Below, one piece after another: positions 26,181 to 38,676 of a DNA stretch of 64,000 bases. The DNA is taken from the NCBI GenBank assembly GCA_014905825.1, contig JACGCN010000001.1, positions 1,984,001 through 2,048,000 on the forward strand, written 5' to 3'. The stretch comes from Lyophyllum atratum. Its lineage: Eukaryota > Basidiomycota > Agaricomycetes > Agaricales > Lyophyllaceae. The position numbers were made by a program, and so were the translations under genes. Below the pieces are notes generated by a model that saw only the letters and a program-made list of their open reading frames with translations, did not search any database and was not told where the DNA came from. Positions within the stretch are counted from its first letter, which is position 1. Every line of letters starts with the position of its first letter.

Positions 26181-28493
26181 TCAAACGATAGAGCTGCTAG
26201 AAGATTCCTCCAAAACCATATCTTCAGATCCCGTCGTTGATTTTACAGCAGGGGCTTCAGTCGGAACACGCTCAGCAGTAGGTTCCGCCGGTCCCACAGG
26301 CTTGGAAGGTATGTCACGCGGCGGCGTGTCAACATCCATTTCGGAAGGTTCGGGGTGCGAGTTCGATAGTATACGAGCAGCGGTAGTATGGCCGCTAGGC
26401 CCGGCGCCATGTATGTTCGTTGATCCAGAAGACGTCATGATACCAACGCCCATCCCGAACTTACGGTTGCTGCTATCCCCTCCATTCACGCTGTCGCCGG
26501 ATCTGTGCCGCATATGATTTCTACGGCCACCTTCACCTTCATCATCGGAGTCTGAGAGCTCTCCATCAGCCTGCCGCCGTGAATCCAAGAGCCGTTGAGG
26601 TCGACGCTGATCCAGAGACTCCATGTCTTCGTTACGATTAGGATCGTCCAGCATGTCGTCGATAGGAAGAGATGGAATATCTACAGTATGATCGACATTA
26701 GCTGCGCAAAACACTTGCTTGTAAGTTGATATACAAACCTGACATTTGGACACTGGGTGGCCCTCCAACTTGTCTGAGATTCTCCATCACGATCCTTTTG
26801 ACGCGGTCCAAGTATGCAGGCGTGTTCAAGTCGTCTGTGTTCGATGATTTTACGTCGAGTTCGTAATCAGGGCCAAAATACTCGTAGTATTCATTGACCG
26901 GAATTTCTGGACAGTATTTCAGCAAGAGTAGTAGGATCGGAGTTAAGATCTTACCTGGACCAAGTTCTACACCTGCAGCAAGGCCGGTTTCATACGCCCA
27001 AGCTCGGCTAACGTTACGCATCGTGTATCCACCGCCACCAAGGAGCAGCAGGGGCTTGTTGAATGACTTGACGAACTTTACGCAATTGGCGTGGCCTAAT
27101 AACAACAGTTCATTTCTCTTTTTGGTATGACCATGAGATCATTTTACCTCGCATTGAGAGGTTAAGGCATCCGAGCTTATCACCCGACAGTGAGTCTGTA
27201 CCACATTGTAGGACAATGGCAGACGGATCATACGATTCCATGACCTGCTGGATGACCTGTAGGCTACTAACATCAACATACCTCGCTCCGGTCTCGCGAT
27301 ATTGTTACGCACGGGTTCGAAGACAGATTTGTAATTTTCGTCGGATATGCCATCTCTTAGTGGAAAATTCAGCGCATAGTATTTCCCTTTCGTCACGCCA
27401 ACATCCTACAGAAGCTTTAATCACAACAAGACACCATTAAAATGCGGAACTCACTCGAAGTTCGCCGGTTCCCGGGAAGTATTCTCCATACTTGTGGAAA
27501 CTTACGGTCATGACTCTGTCGGTCGTGTAAAATGCCTCCTCAACGCCGTCACCGTGATGGACGTCAATGTCGATGTACAAAACCCTGTTATGGTACCTAC
27601 TCCCAGAGCAGTCAGTCAAAGCGCTTGAGATCGCTTGGGACTGCGCGTACCGTAGAAGTTCAAGGATGCCTAGGACGATATCTATCCCAAAAGTTTAGTT
27701 CACTAGGTCACAAACGAGATTTCTTGTTATCAAACCGTTAACGTAGCAGAATCCACTTGCTTCGCTCTTCTTCGCGTGGTGCAGACCACCCGCCCAGTTC
27801 ACTGCAATGTCACACTTATCACGGCTTAGCCTAGCGGCGCCCTCTGTATGGCCATGATCATGATGTGAACCGTCTGATACAAACTTGAATCACGAACCCA
27901 TCGAGCCTCCAGCTGATATCGAGCAATAATCAAATAGTCCGTCGAAAACTGGGCAGTCATCGCCAACATTATCTATTTCAGAAGCAAGTAAGGTGAAAGA
28001 AAGCCGCTATAATAAGCAAGATGACGAACATTTATGTTGCTCCTTCAAAAACGAATTCATGTTACTTGGGGTTATGCGGCTAAGGAAGTCGATGTATTCG
28101 TCGGAATGAAACTGGGTCATCTCGCGCTTGGTGGCCGGCTTCGCTCTCTATTTGCCCGAGGGATCCATCCTAGGTGAGTGATTGCATCATAGAGAGAGCA
28201 ATTCAAACATACAAATATTTCCATCTTTTTGTACAACCCATAGTTCATAACAAGCGAATGGCACATGCGTATCCGAGTGGGTTTCATTCTGTGGAATAAA
28301 ATGAGAATATACAACTAGAAGAGTATATAAAGCGGTGTACGGATGTCCAGGACCATAATGGAAGCCCCCAATGTCCGAGTCGAAAAAATAGCACTAGGAG
28401 TATAGTTTGATTAGCCGCTCGAGCGGAGGCGGATTGGCATACGACGCGTTTCTTTTGATTTTCGCCCTGGATGGGCACCATTTTGTCTGACAT
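26181..28493 (-). CDS. RPD3: Class I histone deacetylase (RPD3 type)
   Basis: A Zn-dependent histone/lysine deacetylase of Sin3-type co-repressor complexes. The ATG at 28493 ([17 protein letters not shown]) is followed after an intron by [18 protein letters not shown] and [19 protein letters not shown]. Active-site blocks are in order: [49 protein letters not shown] (catalytic His pair), [19 protein letters not shown] (metal-binding Asp/His), [11 protein letters not shown] and [20 protein letters not shown]. The tail is acidic, Ser-rich and low complexity, as in Rpd3/Hos2 relatives, ending SSSSIV. At least nine short introns; the frame is intact at every junction checked (for example the acceptor that restores [12 protein letters not shown]). 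RPD3 versus HOS2 was not settled by me. Confidence 0.9.
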
Positions 28494-28775
28494 GATTGAA
28501 ATTGGAAGAGCTGTGAGCACTATCGCATAACGAGGGAGCCACGAGAGAAAGCTTTTTGAGTAACCCGAAGTCTGTCAAGGGGATCGTTGGAAAGTATCAC
28601 TGAATCTGCATGAGGCAAATTAAGCACGTGGCGTTGATTGGCAAATCCATTAAATGATAATAGCGACGTCATCCACGATATAGTATTCTTCACTGGCAAA
28701 AAACAAAGCAGCTCTGATATGTGTAACTGCTATGGACATATAGTTATGTAGGCCGGTATCTTATAGACCTGGACG

Positions 28776-29668
28776 TTAGATCTTGGCCTTCCCAAGCGGT
28801 CCTTGTCGATCTGTCGGCGATTGACATGACGGTGATGTTAGGAATTTATGTTCAGAGGCATACCTTGGTAGACCAGCGTTGACGGCGCAAAACCAAAATC
28901 TCCAGTGAGTTGGATGTTCTGGAAGTGTCCTCGTCAGCAGCCTCACGAAAAGATGAAGGAGGATTGTACCAGTTCTCCTGCAATCACTCGGACCTGAACT
29001 TGTCGTTAGCTCGTAAAGCTACTAAATCTGGAACGTGCACCCACCATTGACCAGTGGTGGACACAATGTAGTCCAGCAAACCAAAGCTGTTCACTCTTAG
29101 CTAAACTGGTCTCCAAAAGAAAAGATCTAGGTTTACCTCCCGTCCAAATGTGGTTTGGAATTCTTGTAGATCAGGGAGTCACAGCGTGGAGCGTCATAGG
29201 GGCATCCATTCGCGTCAGCGGCACTCGCGCTTCAAGTTGATCTATCGCCTCAACCAAAGCTGCTCGAGCAGCAGAGCGACTCCCTTCCATTGGCGTGTTT
29301 CGACATCTTGTGTCGTACGAAAGAATATGCGGCGGCGGGGAGGAGACGGATTCCACGAGGAGGACAAAATGATCGCGAGCATGGCGCAAGTGTTTCCCTA
29401 GTAAGAAATTCAGTGCTCAATTTTTTATCTCGAGACATCGACGCGACAGACCAATGGTAGAACCAGGCAGAAATTTTGAATTCACAGTGAGCTGGTCGTC
29501 GGAAGTGAGATAGTTATCGAGGAGATCAACTGCTTGGAGCAGGACGGTCTTTGAGACAGAGAGCAAGCTCGTCAGTGGGGCGACAGTCTCGCAATCTGAG
29601 CACCCAGTCTGACCACTGTTATTGTTGCTAGATGGCATAGAGGTCGAGGAAGGGCTTTCTGCGTGCAT
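28776..29668 (-). CDS. DinB-like four-helix-bundle protein
   Basis: The start at 29668 gives MHAESPSSTSMPSSNNNSG, then SLLSVSKTVLLQAVDLLDNY. After a short intron comes IGKHLRHARDHFVLL, followed by LSYDTRCRNTPMEGSR and TLHAVTPDLQEFQTTFGREL. The next exons give WFAGLHCVHHWSMVRVIAGE and NIQLTGDFGFAPSTLVYQ, ending GPLGKAKI. The regularly spaced His residues (RHARDHF, LHCVHH) on amphipathic helices fit the metal-binding DinB/YfiT superfamily, best known from bacteria (bacillithiol and mycothiol S-transferases). Such proteins occur as uncharacterised genes in fungi. The role is unknown. About 205 residues, at least four introns, no break. It is tandem with the deacetylase and divergent from succinyl-CoA ligase. 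Confidence 0.7.
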
Positions 29669-30131
29669 TGAAATTTAGATGGCTGTTTGGGTGAGGAAAT
29701 AGATCATGTATTCGAAAATGGTAATGCAGTTTTATGTATGCTACGAGACACAACGCGGCCCCAACGAGGCAGCCCCCGCTGCAACTCCGGAACTCGAGTT
29801 CCTCGGACGTGTCGAGCCGAAACACTAGTGCCTTGTACACGAGGGATCTAGGGAGAATATTTCTCTGCCTAATTTCGGACAACCCACGGAAAATAAGCTG
29901 TCCGAACTCAAGGCGAGTATTCAGTCTGACAGAGCTTTGCCCTAGCTCAACTCGAGGAGATGGCAAGGGTGAGAGACAGGAAGGTGTTGGGAACGTGGTC
30001 AACCGTCGTCGTCGCTCTGTCACGAAGATTTCTTTTTCGGCTGAGGCATTTTATCAGTTGCCTGTGCTGACTAAGCCAAGTTCCGTTGTCTCCGAGTGCG
30101 CGAAATTGGCTTCGCCAACGCAACCTTCGAA
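29669..30131. promoter_or_regulatory. Divergent promoter region DinB-like / succinyl-CoA ligase
   Basis: 463 bp between two divergent start codons. A 143-codon plus-strand frame here overlaps the ligase start in another frame and looks like noise. Confidence 0.4.
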
Positions 30132-31849
30132 ATGCTCTCTTCACTACGGAAAGCTGGCTCTTTAGCTCGCGCAAGTATTCCAGGATTATGAATGACTCTT
30201 TCAGCTCTGACTGCTCCTTTAGGCTGCATCTGCAGGCCAGAGGCGCTTCCTCTCTATCCATGAATACCAGTCTATGACTCTCCTCAACTCCGTGAGTAGC
30301 ATCTGCGTGGAACCCGGCACGAATTCTTAAAGACTGTATTTTGAAGTATGGAATTCCAACCCCAAAGAGTGTGGCCGCAAAATCGCCAGAAGAAGCATTT
30401 GAGGTTGCAAAGAATTTCGGCGCGTCATACCCTTTCCCCAAAGACGTCGTGCATCTTACGTCTCGAGTGTATAGGCACTGACCGGCTAGTTATCAAAGCT
30501 CAAGTCCTAGCTGGAGGTCGAGGAAAAGGCAAATTCAATAACGGATTCCAAGGAGGTGTGCATATGGTTGACAGGTATATTTCCTATTCTTGGCGCAGGC
30601 GTTTCGTGTCTGACGGTCATTTTTCAGCCCGGCGCAAGCTAAGGACATTGCAAGCAAAATGATTGGATCCTCTCTCATTACAAAACAAACCGGTGAACAA
30701 GGGCGCATCTGCAACGCTGTTAGTCTTGAATATCGTGTATTTCGTTCTATCTCACATAAATACAGGTTATGCTCGCCGAACGTCGCCAACCTGCCCACGA
30801 GTATTATGTTGCGGTGCTCAATGATCGTGCTTCGCAGGGTGTCGTTTTGGTTGCGTCTGCACAGGGTGGTATGAACATTGAGGAAGTCGCGGCTAAGGAT
30901 CCTAACGCTATCATTACCACTCCAATTGATTTTACCAATGGGCTATCTAAGGCGGAGGCCATTGCTGTCGCTCAGAAGCTCGGTATGAAGGATGAGAAGG
31001 CTCAGTCTGAGGCGCCGATATCTTCATTAACCTATACAGGATCTTCAAGGAGAAGGACGCTACGCAAATTGAAATTAACCCCATGGCTCTGACAACTGAT
31101 GGCGAGGTTATCTGGTACGTATGATTTCTACTCACTTTCGTGCCCTTCATCATGCTTCCATCGTAGTATGGATGCCAAATTCGGGTTCGATGATAACGCC
31201 GAGTTCCGTCAGAAGGACATCTTTGCTCTGAGGGATATCTCTCAAGAGGAGCCTTCGGAAGTCCGGGCCCAGAAGTCCTACCTCAACTTCATTAAGCTCG
31301 ATGGCAGTGTTGGCTGCTTGGTCAATGGAGCTGGTCTTGCAATGGCTACTATGGATGTTTTGGCTCTCCATGGTGGACAGCCTGCCAACTTCTTGGATGT
31401 CGGAGGGTGTGTATTTCTCTCCCCTAGCTCGAGATGTGATTCTCATCACTTTACAGAGGTGCTACTCCCGCAACAGTGAAGGAGGCCTTCGAAATCCTTC
31501 TTGAGGACAAAAAAGTGAAGAGCATCTTCATCAACATCTTTGGAGGTCCGTTCTATAATTTTTGAAAGCAAACTGTTGTCTAATTTCTACATACAAGGTA
31601 TTATGCGTTGTGACTACATCGCCGAGGGTGTTATCAAGGCCACCAAAGAGCTGCAACTCGACATACCGTTAATTGTCCGACTAAAGGGGACAAAGGACAA
31701 AGAGGCCAAAGAGTCCGTCATACCTCATCTCATGTAGTGTTACCCATATTCACATTGTCTACAGGATGATCCGAACATCAGGACTGAAGATTGAGGCGTT
31801 TGATAGCCTCGACGACGCTGCAGAACGCGCCTCTCGACTCGCCGATTAG
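30132..31849 (+). CDS. LSC2: Succinyl-CoA ligase beta subunit, mitochondrial
   Basis: The beta subunit of the TCA-cycle enzyme converting succinyl-CoA to succinate with ATP/ADP (or GTP) in the matrix. The ATG at 30132 gives [15 protein letters not shown], a basic presequence, then after intron 1 [18 protein letters not shown] and [20 protein letters not shown]. The ATP-grasp part shows [24 protein letters not shown] and [20 protein letters not shown]. Later blocks are [46 protein letters not shown] and [11 protein letters not shown]; the end is [14 protein letters not shown]. Two junctions do not splice cleanly: near 30446-30449 (before VIKAQV) and at 31011-31015 (SEA to ADIFINLYR), each off by one base. 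All catalytic blocks are present. Confidence 0.9.
31011..31015 (+). other. Suspected 1-bp deletion in succinyl-CoA ligase beta
   Basis: The frame in use ends at a stop 75 bp later in non-family residues. One added base gives [14 protein letters not shown], the conserved continuation. Confidence 0.6.
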
Positions 31850-32002
31850 ACCAATGTAGAGCTCAGTATTACCCGGTTCGCAATATATCCTTATCCTTAA
31901 TCATTCGTCGTGTCTGGAAGCCCGTAAGCGAATATATACGACAACATTATGTACCGTATGAACAACAGAAGATATGAACAAGAGTGGAAAACAGAAGAGG
32001 TT

Positions 32003-35000
32003 TCACCAAGTCGGACGCACAAAGGAGGAAGAGGGGACGGAATTATAACTAGGATGCGACTGGTGGTGGCTGGGCTGCTGCGAATTCTGTATCGGTATTT
32101 GCCCATTATCTGTCCGAGTCTGGCCACGACCCGATGGGACCATGTAGCCATGGTTTGTTGGGACTGGCATCACAGGCGCGTGCATAAGTACCGGGCTTCC
32201 ATACATCGCAGGCCCAGCATGAGGCATCACAGGACTCATCATGGACATATTGCGATCACGGTTTGCCTGTACTCCATTTTGCTGTTGAGGTGGATTCTGC
32301 ATGTTGGGCGGAGGTTGGGGGCCATACATGGGTGGTGGGCCAGGAGAATATGACATGAGTTGAGCAGGATACGGTGAAGCCATGGGTCTCATCATGTTTG
32401 CGTGGTTTTGAGGGGTCGAACCTGCGGGTATGGGCATCCACATGGGTTGGCTGTAGAGAGGCGTGTGACCGTTGATAGACATTCTCCCAGGAGCGGGGCT
32501 GCCTGGCAACATCTGGGGGTACATAAGGCCAGGGCTTGAAGAATGACTCATGATCGGCGATGGGTATGGATAAGCTGGTCGCATAGTGCTTGCAGGAGGT
32601 GGTGGAAGTCCATAAGCATAATTTGAGGGCCTGGATGCTGGCGGAGCCGCTAAAGGCGGTGTTCGATGCGAGGGTGAAGGGTTGGATGACGACGACGGCG
32701 GCACTTGCTGAAATGCTCTCGTCACATCATGAAGAGACATTCGCGATGGCGCGGCCGAAACGGATGGCGGTGGCGTTTCTCCATCCTCCGACTTGACATC
32801 CTGCAAGGTGAATGGCAGTGCAGTCAGATCATCGGCAATGCCCTCCAATGAGTTAACACCATGCGATCCTGGTTTGTTCGATGTCTGGGACCAGACTGCT
32901 CTCAGGTGCTCTGGATCAGGACCACGTGCCGGCGATTCCTTCAAGAGGCTCAGGGATGATCTCGCCCATGGTGCATTATGGTGGGTTGGAGGTGTCACGG
33001 GAACCCGATCGGTCTGAGGATGTGCAAGACTGATTAACAAAACAGGAACGTTTAAGGCACTACAACCACTTACGGAGTCATCAGAGCTTTTACTCTCCGC
33101 TTTGCTAGGGACCAAGGAGGGCGCAGTTTCGCTCGTCGAAGACCCTTTCACACCATTGATCGACGGCTTCTGGATAGCACGAATAGAGTCTGGACTGGAT
33201 ATCGGAGAACTAGGGGACGTGACGGTGATGTTCGGCTGAGCCTTCGTTGACTGAGATGTTTGCCGGGATTCCAGCTCACTGCCAACAATAAAATTGACGG
33301 AGGGTTTGGGATCCTCCTCAACAGCATCGATACGCGAATCCCGATAGAATGCGACAGCAGAACCTGCAGGCATTTTTGGCACTCTGGATTTTACGGGCGT
33401 AGCTGCGTCGGCCTTGACTGACATGGATGACTCTGAGGCGGGTATGGAAGTAACACTGGTACTGGAAGTCAAAGTGTCAGGGGGAGGAGAGCGACTTGTT
33501 GTAGCAAGGCCAGACTCATTATTGGTAGCGTCGCCTGCCTCCGGCTTAGCCTGAGCTGGCTTGCGCCACGTCGTCACGCCGTCTGCGCCAGTTGGTCGCC
33601 CAAATGCGCCTACACCAGTTTATCTTTGGAGGAAGAGGATGAGCAGGAATGTTGACTCTCGGTCCAGGTCTGAACCTCGGTAGCCTGACGATGAATTTCG
33701 GTTTTCCTCGGAAACCTCCCATGGGTTTGCGAAATAGAACCTCATTGACGGAGAGATCTCGCCGATTCATGCCTTCAACCGGGGGGTCGAATGACAGAAT
33801 ATCCAACCGCACTTGGTAAGACGGTCTCGTCGCCAACTGCAGCTGCCTTTTGTGGACAGGTTCTAGGGATCGTGATAACATGGGGATTTTGACAACGAAA
33901 GCGTTCCATGCTGGTTTGGGGGAGAGCGGGGGTTCAGAACAAGTCACGTGGAATACCTCCTGGGGTTCGTAGTCGAAGTTTCGCGGTCTAAGAGCAGGAG
34001 GAATCCACCTTTCCTTTTGCGAGCTCAACTTCCCGGATGCAGGAGGTTGGTCATTTTTGGACACCGAAAGATCCGCATCTGACGTTGACAAAGGAGGCAC
34101 CTCTTTTGCCGCCTCCCCAGCTTGCATTCCATCCAAGGCTCCTTTGATACGGGACATGGCGTCATCAAGTGCAGACATTTTTGCTTCTTTATAGAACGCC
34201 TGATTTCGGGGAGTTCGTACGGTACTTGACTGGGGCTGGAAAACTACTGTTTGGGCATGATGATCCGTGGATGCCAAAGTTGTCTTTGCAGGAGTCGAAG
34301 GAGCCAAGTCAGAAGTTTGAGACGCGTCTGTGGTAACCTCGTTTCGTGGCTGATCCTTGGCTGGCAATGACTTGGCCTCAACTACTTTCTGGGTCATGAG
34401 AGGTTCGCTCCGAGCATCCGAGAAAGTTTTTGGCCTCCAGCGTCCCTCAGTTGTACTGGAAGCAGCCGGTGGTTCTGTTTGTGGGGGCTCATCGAAAAAG
34501 TCACTAGCCACAGGGCGGAAGGATCGCGGGTGGATGGCGGGTTCAGGCTGCTCTTCAATCTGTGCCGTTTCTCCATCCTCAGATCGACACCAACAAATTT
34601 TCCCATGTCGAGGAAGTCGACAACTTCGAGATCCCCTTCTGGGCTATGTACCAGGGATTCCACGACGTTCAGCACAGGATGCGGAGGAGGGACGAATGCA
34701 GAGATGGGTGTTCGAGCTTGCGGTGTTAGGAGCGGGGGCAGAGGCAGGGGACTAGCTTTGCTTCTCCAAGACTCTGCTTGCCCTGATGGCGTCGGAGCCG
34801 AGGTCAAGGGAGAGATGCCCGTAGCAGAAGCAGAGGTAGACTGCCGCTGGGGAGCTGGTAGTCTAGCGGAATCATTTCTCGGTAACCCTTTCAGTGATAC
34901 TGGTCTCCGGATAGCCGTCTTTCCTGCTGGACGTGGATCGGAGGACTCATCTACCAGGTCAACTTTCTTGGTAGCTTCTTCTAATATAGCGATCGCTTCC

Positions 35001-37411
35001 TCTTCCTGCTACATCTGAGCGTTAGAATATGTTAAACAACTGAACGAACCTAACACACCTGACGTCTGGCAACGCTTTCTACTTCGATCTGCTCCTGAAC
35101 CTTCGACTTCTCAGCTTCAGCAGCCTTCATCCGTTCCTCGAGTTCAGCTGCTTTTCGCCGCGCACGGTCCTTCTCTTTCTCCCGTTCCTCTTCCTCCTGT
35201 TGGCGTCTCTGCTTCGCCCGCGCAGCAGCAGTTTGCATGACGTCCTTACGGGCCTCATCCAGTTCTGGAGCGGTAAATTGTGGGAGTGGGGTGACGGGGA
35301 CGACAGGAGATATTCGCGCAGCTGAGGTATGGGAGAGCGCTGGGGATTGCGAGGGCAGACGGGCTGAGGTCGGCGTATTAGACTCCCCAGAGGTCGGTGG
35401 TCCGAATCGCGAATCACGCGAGCTTCTGCGTCCTTGCGCTACTGGTGTACTGGGTTGTATTTGAGCCAAATGAGGTGGCAGCTGCCGTCCGCTATCTTTC
35501 GATGGACCGCGCATTGCGTGTGCTGGAAGAGGTGGTGGGCCCATATCCCGTCTGCCTCTCTCAACATGAGGCTCCCTGTCCCTCCCTGACAGATGTAAGT
35601 TATCCTTTAGCATGCGTGGACTTGGTGGAGGACCATCCCGTCTTGGTAGCTGATCACGATCCCGGTTGTGTGCAGAAGGGCCAGAGCCAAACCCACTAGT
35701 AGAGCTAGTACCACTGAATCGCCGGAAACGAGACTGATGTTCGGTGGTCGCAGACTTCTGCAGTAGCTGGATATTATGTGATTGAGAAGTAGCAGAGAAG
35801 TCCCGGGCGCTTCGTGGTTCAGTTGGCGATGTAGATGGCTCTTGCCAACTGCCCCTCTTCGACGCATACTGCCCAGGTCCTGATCGCTGTGCGTTGCTGT
35901 AAGGTTCTAGGCGATTTGATCGTTCATTGAATAGAACACGCGAAGCTTCTTGCTGTGCGTGCATATCCTGGTTTAGGGCGGGAGACGTGGGTGGTGGATG
36001 GGATGGTACTGGGTGAGTCGAGGGAAGTGGGACATCCCGCGAGACCGCCGGTGAGGTCCTCGAACGGGGCCAACTACGATCGAAATCGTCTGCGAACCTC
36101 TCCTCCTTGCTAACGGGAAGGTTTGGGGCTGGATCTTTCAACGAAATGATGTCGTCTAGTCTTGACGTTGTAAGACGAGGTTCAGTTGACGAATTTGGAT
36201 CGCTTGTCAGCGAAGAGTTTGCAGAAGGATCGTCTGTCGTTTCAATCTTATACTGTCGGCCGTCACCAAATTCGATAACACCGTCCAGAAAATTGTCGTC
36301 ATCTTCTTCCATCTGGAAAGGAATAGTTTAAGATCTAAATCCTTATAATTCAAGGTTATCACCTCAGCGACGTACCTCGTCCCAATGGTGAGCGTTCGGG
36401 TCCAGATGGACTCCTCGAAATGTGTCTGCTTCTTCCATGCGTGCTTGTTTGCTGGCAGCAGCCGATTCAGCAGCTTCTCTCGAGTCATTGAGCTTGGCCG
36501 TTCGAAGGGATGAGACAACTACGTCCAGACATGAAGCTTATCGCCAGAATTAGGAATCTTAGTACACACCTTGGGCGACTTCTGCAGCCGTAGGAAAATC
36601 ATTCTGAACATCAGACCGTTTAGGCGCTAAATTGGACCTGAGGTTCCCCCACACCGGCTTATTTGACCCCCCTCCAACCCCGTCCTTCTGGGACAGCCCT
36701 GATTGAACGGGGGCTGTCCTCGGTTGTGGTTGAATTACCTTACCAGCATGCGGCAGCTGCGGGGTTCCCGCAGTAGAAGACGTCGTTCCAAGGGAAGTGG
36801 CAGGAAGGGGAGGCGAGTTATTATTGGGTGAATGCGATCCCGCCGCGTGTGGCGGGGCAGCGGACGAGGGTCGTGACCATCCCACACCGCTTGCAGGTGA
36901 AGCTGGAGAGGTGGAAGTCAATTTGGTGGTGACCAAGCGTGAATGGGACGCCGAAGATTGAGCCTGGGGTCGCGCTACTAGTGAAAAGGTCAGCTTAATG
37001 TCCCTTGATATGTCAATAAAATATCTGCTCACGGGACGGTCCGCCGGATTTGGTGGCAGGCTGGGATATAGGAGACGAAGCAGAGGCAGACGAGTTCTTC
37101 TCGAGAAACTTCTTGTTGATGTTCACTGCGCTGAATCGTTTGGGCTGTGCCGCTGGCGAAGCTTGCGACAAACCAGATCCTAACTGAACTAGTGAGGGGC
37201 GGGCAGTACTGGGACTGGGTTTAACATCGCCCGAGGTTGCAGGTATACTCTTCTCAGCATCGCTCGTCACAATATCCTTGAGAGCGCCCTCTGGGCTCTT
37301 CACCCTCCGCAACCCCTCTCCTCCACCTCTCAAGAGCTCCTCAGCCGGCCCGTGCCCCTCCTTTCCAGACAGTTGTGGTGAGACAGTAGGTTCCTTGTCG
37401 GTATTAGCCAT
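32003..37411 (-). CDS. Very large disordered Ser/Pro-rich protein, BAT2/PRRC2-like layout
   Basis: Five or more exons give about 1,700 residues of mostly disordered, Ser/Pro/Gln-rich sequence. The start (37411) is MANTDKEPTVSPQL; later come KRFSAVNINKKFLEKN and TTKLTSTSPASPASGVGW. These recall the short conserved N-terminal block of BAT2/PRRC2 proteins (a weak resemblance; inference). A conserved-looking acidic segment follows, RGVHLDPNAHHWDE then MEEDDDNFLDGVIEFGDGRQ (near 36250-36410). Next are an Arg/Glu-rich coiled coil (about 35060-35240), a folded-looking stretch VRLDILSFDPPVEGMNRRDL (near 33750-33820) and a Pro/Met/Gln-rich tail (from about 32700) ending SSSFVRPTW. Two one-base breaks interrupt it, near 34578-34585 and at 33619-33621. 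A role in RNA granules or translation would fit the composition, but nothing proves it. Confidence 0.65.
33619..33621 (-). other. Suspected 1-bp insertion in an A/T run in the large disordered protein
   Basis: Removing one base of the run joins PLPPKI to TGVGAFGRPTGADGVTTW, leading into the long C-terminal frame. Confidence 0.5.
34578..34585 (-). other. Suspected 1-bp deletion in the large disordered protein
   Basis: FLDMGKFVGVDL is followed in the next frame by EDGETAQIEEQPEPAIHPR. One added base would join them. Intron signals are absent. Confidence 0.5.
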
Positions 37412-37742
37412 AGACGCGTCGCGGGACGCCTGTCTGAGTTTTTCGTCTTCCCGTTAATCGACTGGTGAGTGAAATGAAAAAGCAGCAAGGGCGCCTATGG
37501 TTCAAACCTTCGACTAAGTGAGTTTAACGGGGAACGCTTACCTGGGGAATGATACCGCCAGCTATAGGGAGAGGAATGCAAGTTTCTCAGCTGTCCAACT
37601 TGCAACCTTTCTCGCGGCCAGTTTCCCGGCCGCGTCACCAAATAGGTCACCGGGGCCGGCCGGTGTTCAAGCACCTGAACTGCAAGTTCGAAGATTCCAA
37701 TAACAGTAATATAGTACATGCTCAAATATCCTATCCATTCCC

Positions 37743-38560
37743 TCAAAGCTCAGCCAGCTCCACTTCCCGCCTGTTGAGCTCCTCGATCTCCGCATCCAAC
37801 GCAACATTGGCCATCTCGATCTGCAGAACACTTGAGATGAGCTCGGTCCACCGAGTCTCTAGCGATGTCAGCTGCTTCCCAAGACGATCCTGGATATTCC
37901 CCTGTTAGAAAAATTGTGCGACTGAGAGAATTCAGGCGCCCACCTGGTGATTTTTACGCTCTCGATTAACCTCCACCGTAAGCTGCTTCAGGTCTTCTAA
38001 AGCTTTCTCGGTCTGCTTGGCTGTCGCCTCAACGAGGTAATTATGTATTCGCCAAGCATTAGGACCGTAATTTTGCAATAGTGTCAGATTGGTCTGTCTA
38101 AACATGGTCCATGAGGAGATAGGACACGAAAACTGGAAGCGAGACGAACCGTATCTTCTGATGTTCGAGCTGAGACCGAGCGTTATTCAAGGCATCTTGC
38201 CACTCCTCATCTGTTCCAGGGGTAGATGTAGGTGCTGGAAGTTGGTATCGTAACGTATCCAGCGAAGGGAATGATTGGTGAGACTCGACCCGTTCAAGTT
38301 CAGCGCGCAACAGAGGGTTGTTCTAGCCGAAAAGTTGGCGAATATCAGAATATGTCCAGAGGTACGAGGAAAGAGTCGTGCTCACGAACAGCAAAGAGCT
38401 CAAAAGGTGGCGGCACGCGTGGATGAAGCTCACTCGGTGGTTTTGGTTGCCGAGCTAGCTCTTGGTCGACTTTTTGCTTGAGAAACGGGAACTTCTGAAG
38501 GTCGTCATCGTAATACGGCAGAGAGTCGAAGATCTCTGGGGGTGCAGGCGTTTCAGCCAT
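37743..38560 (-). CDS. Pre-mRNA-splicing factor SPF27/BCAS2 (NTC subunit)
   Basis: SPF27 (Cwf7 in fission yeast, BCAS2 in humans) is a helical core subunit of the Prp19 complex. The ATG at 38560 begins MAETPAPPEIFDSLPYYDDD, the classic family start, then VDQELARQPKPPSELHPRVP and ELERVESHQSFPSLDTLRYQ. Further on come DEEWQDALNNARSQLEHQ, QTNLTLLQNYGPNAWRIHNY (the most conserved block), ALEDLKQLTVEVNRERKNHQ and LGKQLTSLETRWTELISSVL, ending EELNRREVELAEL. About 215 residues with introns near 38337-38388, 38090-38150 and 37900-37945. Intact. It is head-to-head with the complex I gene, 116 bp apart. Confidence 0.9.
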
Positions 38561-38676
38561 TAATGTCGTTGCTTGTAGAGAGAGTTCCGTCGAGCTCGTC
38601 GAGCGACAGGGTCCGGCAACTTCCGAGTATCGTTTGAACTTCGACTCCGTTCTCTCCATCGCCAAAATCATCGAGC
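38561..38676. promoter_or_regulatory. 116-bp bidirectional promoter region SPF27 / NDUFS3
   Basis: The start codons of two divergent housekeeping genes are 116 bp apart. No TATA box is seen. Confidence 0.55.

Noticed and set aside
29734..30165. 143-codon plus-strand open frame before LSC2
   Set aside because: Runs into the LSC2 start in another frame; no family resemblance.
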